Origin: JAKFWF01 sp963741505
Lineage (GTDB): Bacteria; Pseudomonadota; Alphaproteobacteria; Rhizobiales; Hyphomicrobiaceae
Assembly (NCBI GenBank): GCA_963741505.1
Contig: CAVUIJ010000033.1
Span: forward strand, 62,001 to 126,000
Direction of reading: 5' to 3'
Length of the DNA: 64,000 nt
Shown here: positions 62,284 through 64,000 of the stretch, piece by piece
How the letters are laid out: every line of letters begins with the position of its first letter
Numbering within the stretch: the stretch's first letter is position 1
Notes under the pieces: generated by a model
Database searches by the model: none
What the model was told of the DNA's origin: nothing
What the model saw: the letters and a program-made list of their open reading frames with translations, nothing else
Program-made: the position numbers and the translations under genes

Positions 62284-62511
62284 TGCGTGCTCCTGCTGAT
62301 ATGTCTTGAACTTGTTTGATGGAATTTGCTTCGGAACCTTATTCATCAGGAAAGCAAAGACATTACCTCGGATGAGACCGTGTCGGGCACTTGCGCCTGA
62401 CATGGCGTACACAGCGCCATCGATGAACTCATGCCGCATCTGGCCATCATTATCCGACGCCAAATATTCAGCCGCGGAAATATGGGTGAACTTCCTCGCT
62501 GTTACCGACAT
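62284..62511 (-). pseudogene. Truncated Uma2-family (DUF820) endonuclease-like gene
   Basis: MSVTARKFTHISAAEYLASD, GQMRHEFIDGAVYAMSGASA and RHGLIRGNVFAFLMNKVP form the N-terminal third of a Uma2 (DUF820) protein, a PD-(D/E)XK-like fold normally near 190 residues. After about 70 residues homology stops and the frame runs straight into the frc start. The catalytic core is missing. It starts inside the end of oxc and fills the oxc-frc gap, so it is either an insertion relic or a domesticated leader for frc. Confidence 0.65.
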
Positions 62512-64000
62512 GGCAAATGCCTTCTATCTTCCTCGGGACTCCTGGCTTTCTTGAATGATTCTAAGTTCTTCTTGCCGACCACGCTCTGCGGATTGAGATT
62601 GCCGATGCGGCCGCTCTCGGTGCCGGCCTTCTCGTCGATGACGGCATTGATCAGCGTCGGCTTGCCGCGATCCAGGGCCGCGTTGACCGCCCGCGCCAAG
62701 CTCGTCCGGGCTCGTCGCATTGACGCCGACGCCGCCGAAAGCTTCCATCATCACGTCGTAGCGCGCATCCTTGACGAACACGGTGGTCGCGACGTCGTCG
62801 CCGCCCGACGGGTTCTTGTCGGTGCCGCGATAGATGCCGCCGTTGTTGAACACCACCACGCAGACCGGCAGCTTGTAGCGGCAGATGGTTTCGATCTCCA
62901 TGCCGGAGAAGCCGAAGGCGCTGTCGCCCTCGACCGCGAGCACCGGTTTGCCGGTCTCGATCGCGGCGGCGACGGCATATCCCATGCCGATGCCCATGAC
63001 GCCCCAGGTGCCGACGTCGAGGCGCTTGCGTGGCTGGTAGATGTCGATGATCGAGCGCGCGAAATCGAGCGTGTTGGCGCCTTCGTTGACGAGGATGGTG
63101 TCAGGCCGCTCCTTGATGATCCGCTTCAACGCGCCGAGCGCGCCATGGTAGTCCATCGGCACGTTGTTGTTCTGTAGCCTCGGCGCCATCTTGGCGACGT
63201 TGCCGTCGACCTTCTCGCGCACCATGCCAGTCCAGGCAGCCGGCGCCTTTGGCCAATTATCACCCATGCCCTTGAGCAGGGCTGAGACACTGGAGGCGAT
63301 GTCGCCGACGACGGGTGCCGCGATCTCGATGTTCGAATCCATCTCCTTCGGATCGATGTCGATTTGGACGAACTTCTGGGTGCCGGCCGCCCCCCACGTC
63401 TTGCCCTTGCCGTGCGACAACAGCCAGTTGAGCCGTGCGCCGATCAGCATCACGACGTCGGCTTCCTTGAGCACGGTCGAGCGCGCCGCGGCGGCCGATT
63501 GCGGGTGGGTATCGGGCAGCAGGCCCTTGGCCATGCTCATCGGCAGGTAGGGGATGCCGCTCTTTTCGACGAAGGCGCGGATGTCGGCGTCGGCCTGGGC
63601 GTAGGCGGCGCCCTTGCCGAGGATGATCAGCGGCTTCTTGGCGGATTTCAGCAGGCTGAGCGCGCGCGCGACCAATTCAAACGACGGGATACTGGCCGGT
63701 GCCGGATCGACCACTTTGACGAGGGACCTCTTTCCCGCGTCGGCATCCATCACCTGCCCGAACAGTTTGGCCGGCAGGTCGAGGTAGACGCCGCCCGGAC
63801 GGCCCGAGCAGGCCGCGCGAATGGCCCGTGCCACGCCGATGCCGATGTCGGCTGCGTGCAGCACGCGGAAGGCAGCCTTGCACACCGATTTCGCGACGGC
63901 GAGCTGGTCCATCTCCTCATAATCGCCCTGTTGCAGATCGACGATCTCACGCTCGGACGAGCCGCTGATCTGGATCATCGGGAAGCAGTTGGTGGTGGCG
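62502..64000 (-). CDS. oxc: Oxalyl-CoA decarboxylase (5' part outside window; frameshift near 3' end)
   Basis: Oxc decarboxylates oxalyl-CoA to formyl-CoA with thiamine diphosphate. The visible part starts at ATTNCFPMIQISGSSEREIV and includes DLQQGDYEEMDQLAVAKSVC, RPGGVYLDLPAKLFG, MSMAKGLLPDTHPQ and WGVMGIGMGYAVAAAIE. The ThDP motif VEGDSAFGFSGMEIETICRY ends in NNGGIYRGTDKNPSGGDD. Near 62696 an extra G breaks SPDEL/ARAVNAALDRGKPTLIN. After correction the protein ends IGNLNPQSVVGKK plus a short tail at 62502. About 115 N-terminal residues lie beyond the window edge. Confidence 0.92.

Overview
The window is a GC-rich, densely coded stretch of an alphaproteobacterial chromosome, most likely from the Hyphomicrobiales (Bradyrhizobium/Xanthobacteraceae-like). 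This is inferred from the divergent hisB/hslV pair, a D-tartrate dehydratase strongly resembling the Bradyrhizobium enzyme as I remember it, the many dipeptide and tricarboxylate transporters, an oxalate operon and palindromic intergenic repeats. I saw no rRNA, tRNA, CRISPR array, prophage or intact insertion sequence.

Layout. 1-11.6 kb is mainly housekeeping: hisB (partial), hslV, a small multidrug resistance-type exporter, a methyltransferase, a two-subunit CoA-transferase, a decayed DUF559 nuclease between palindromes, hemH, a CHAD protein, thiS-thiG-thiE, a membrane-anchored repeat protein and sucC. 11.8-28.3 kb is an organic-nitrogen block on the plus strand: an intradiol dioxygenase, a dipeptide ABC system, a class III aminotransferase, a protein of three fused RidA domains, a DUF1028 protein, a second dipeptide ABC system with a fused double ATPase, and an agmatinase-family hydrolase on the opposite strand. 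28.5-35.8 kb holds a CbiX-like protein, a GMC oxidoreductase and a polyamine/iron-type ABC operon interrupted by a vapBC module. 35.9-44.2 kb, minus strand, is a third dipeptide ABC operon behind D-tartrate dehydratase and an M24 peptidase. 44.3-57.4 kb holds a glycosyltransferase, a family 3 binding protein, a cupin, two 2-hydroxyacid dehydrogenases, the tripartite carboxylate transporter TctABC, a SAF-domain dehydrogenase, a TRAP remnant with a cyclase, an acyl-CoA dehydrogenase and a DUF1194 protein. 57.4-64 kb, minus strand, is a DUF4337 protein and an oxalate operon.

The strongest novelty candidate is in the oxalate operon. Oxalyl-CoA decarboxylase and formyl-CoA transferase are followed by one 883-residue protein that joins a 10-formyltetrahydrofolate hydrolase/formyltransferase domain of the ALDH1L1 type to a complete formate-tetrahydrofolate ligase. 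This suggests direct channelling of oxalate-derived formyl groups to or from tetrahydrofolate.

Caution on sequence quality. About fifteen genes or gene pieces carry single-base indels, often in short homopolymers, while long stretches (for example 12.8-23.4 kb) are clean. Many apparent frameshifts may be sequence errors rather than real inactivation. Each is described at its gene.
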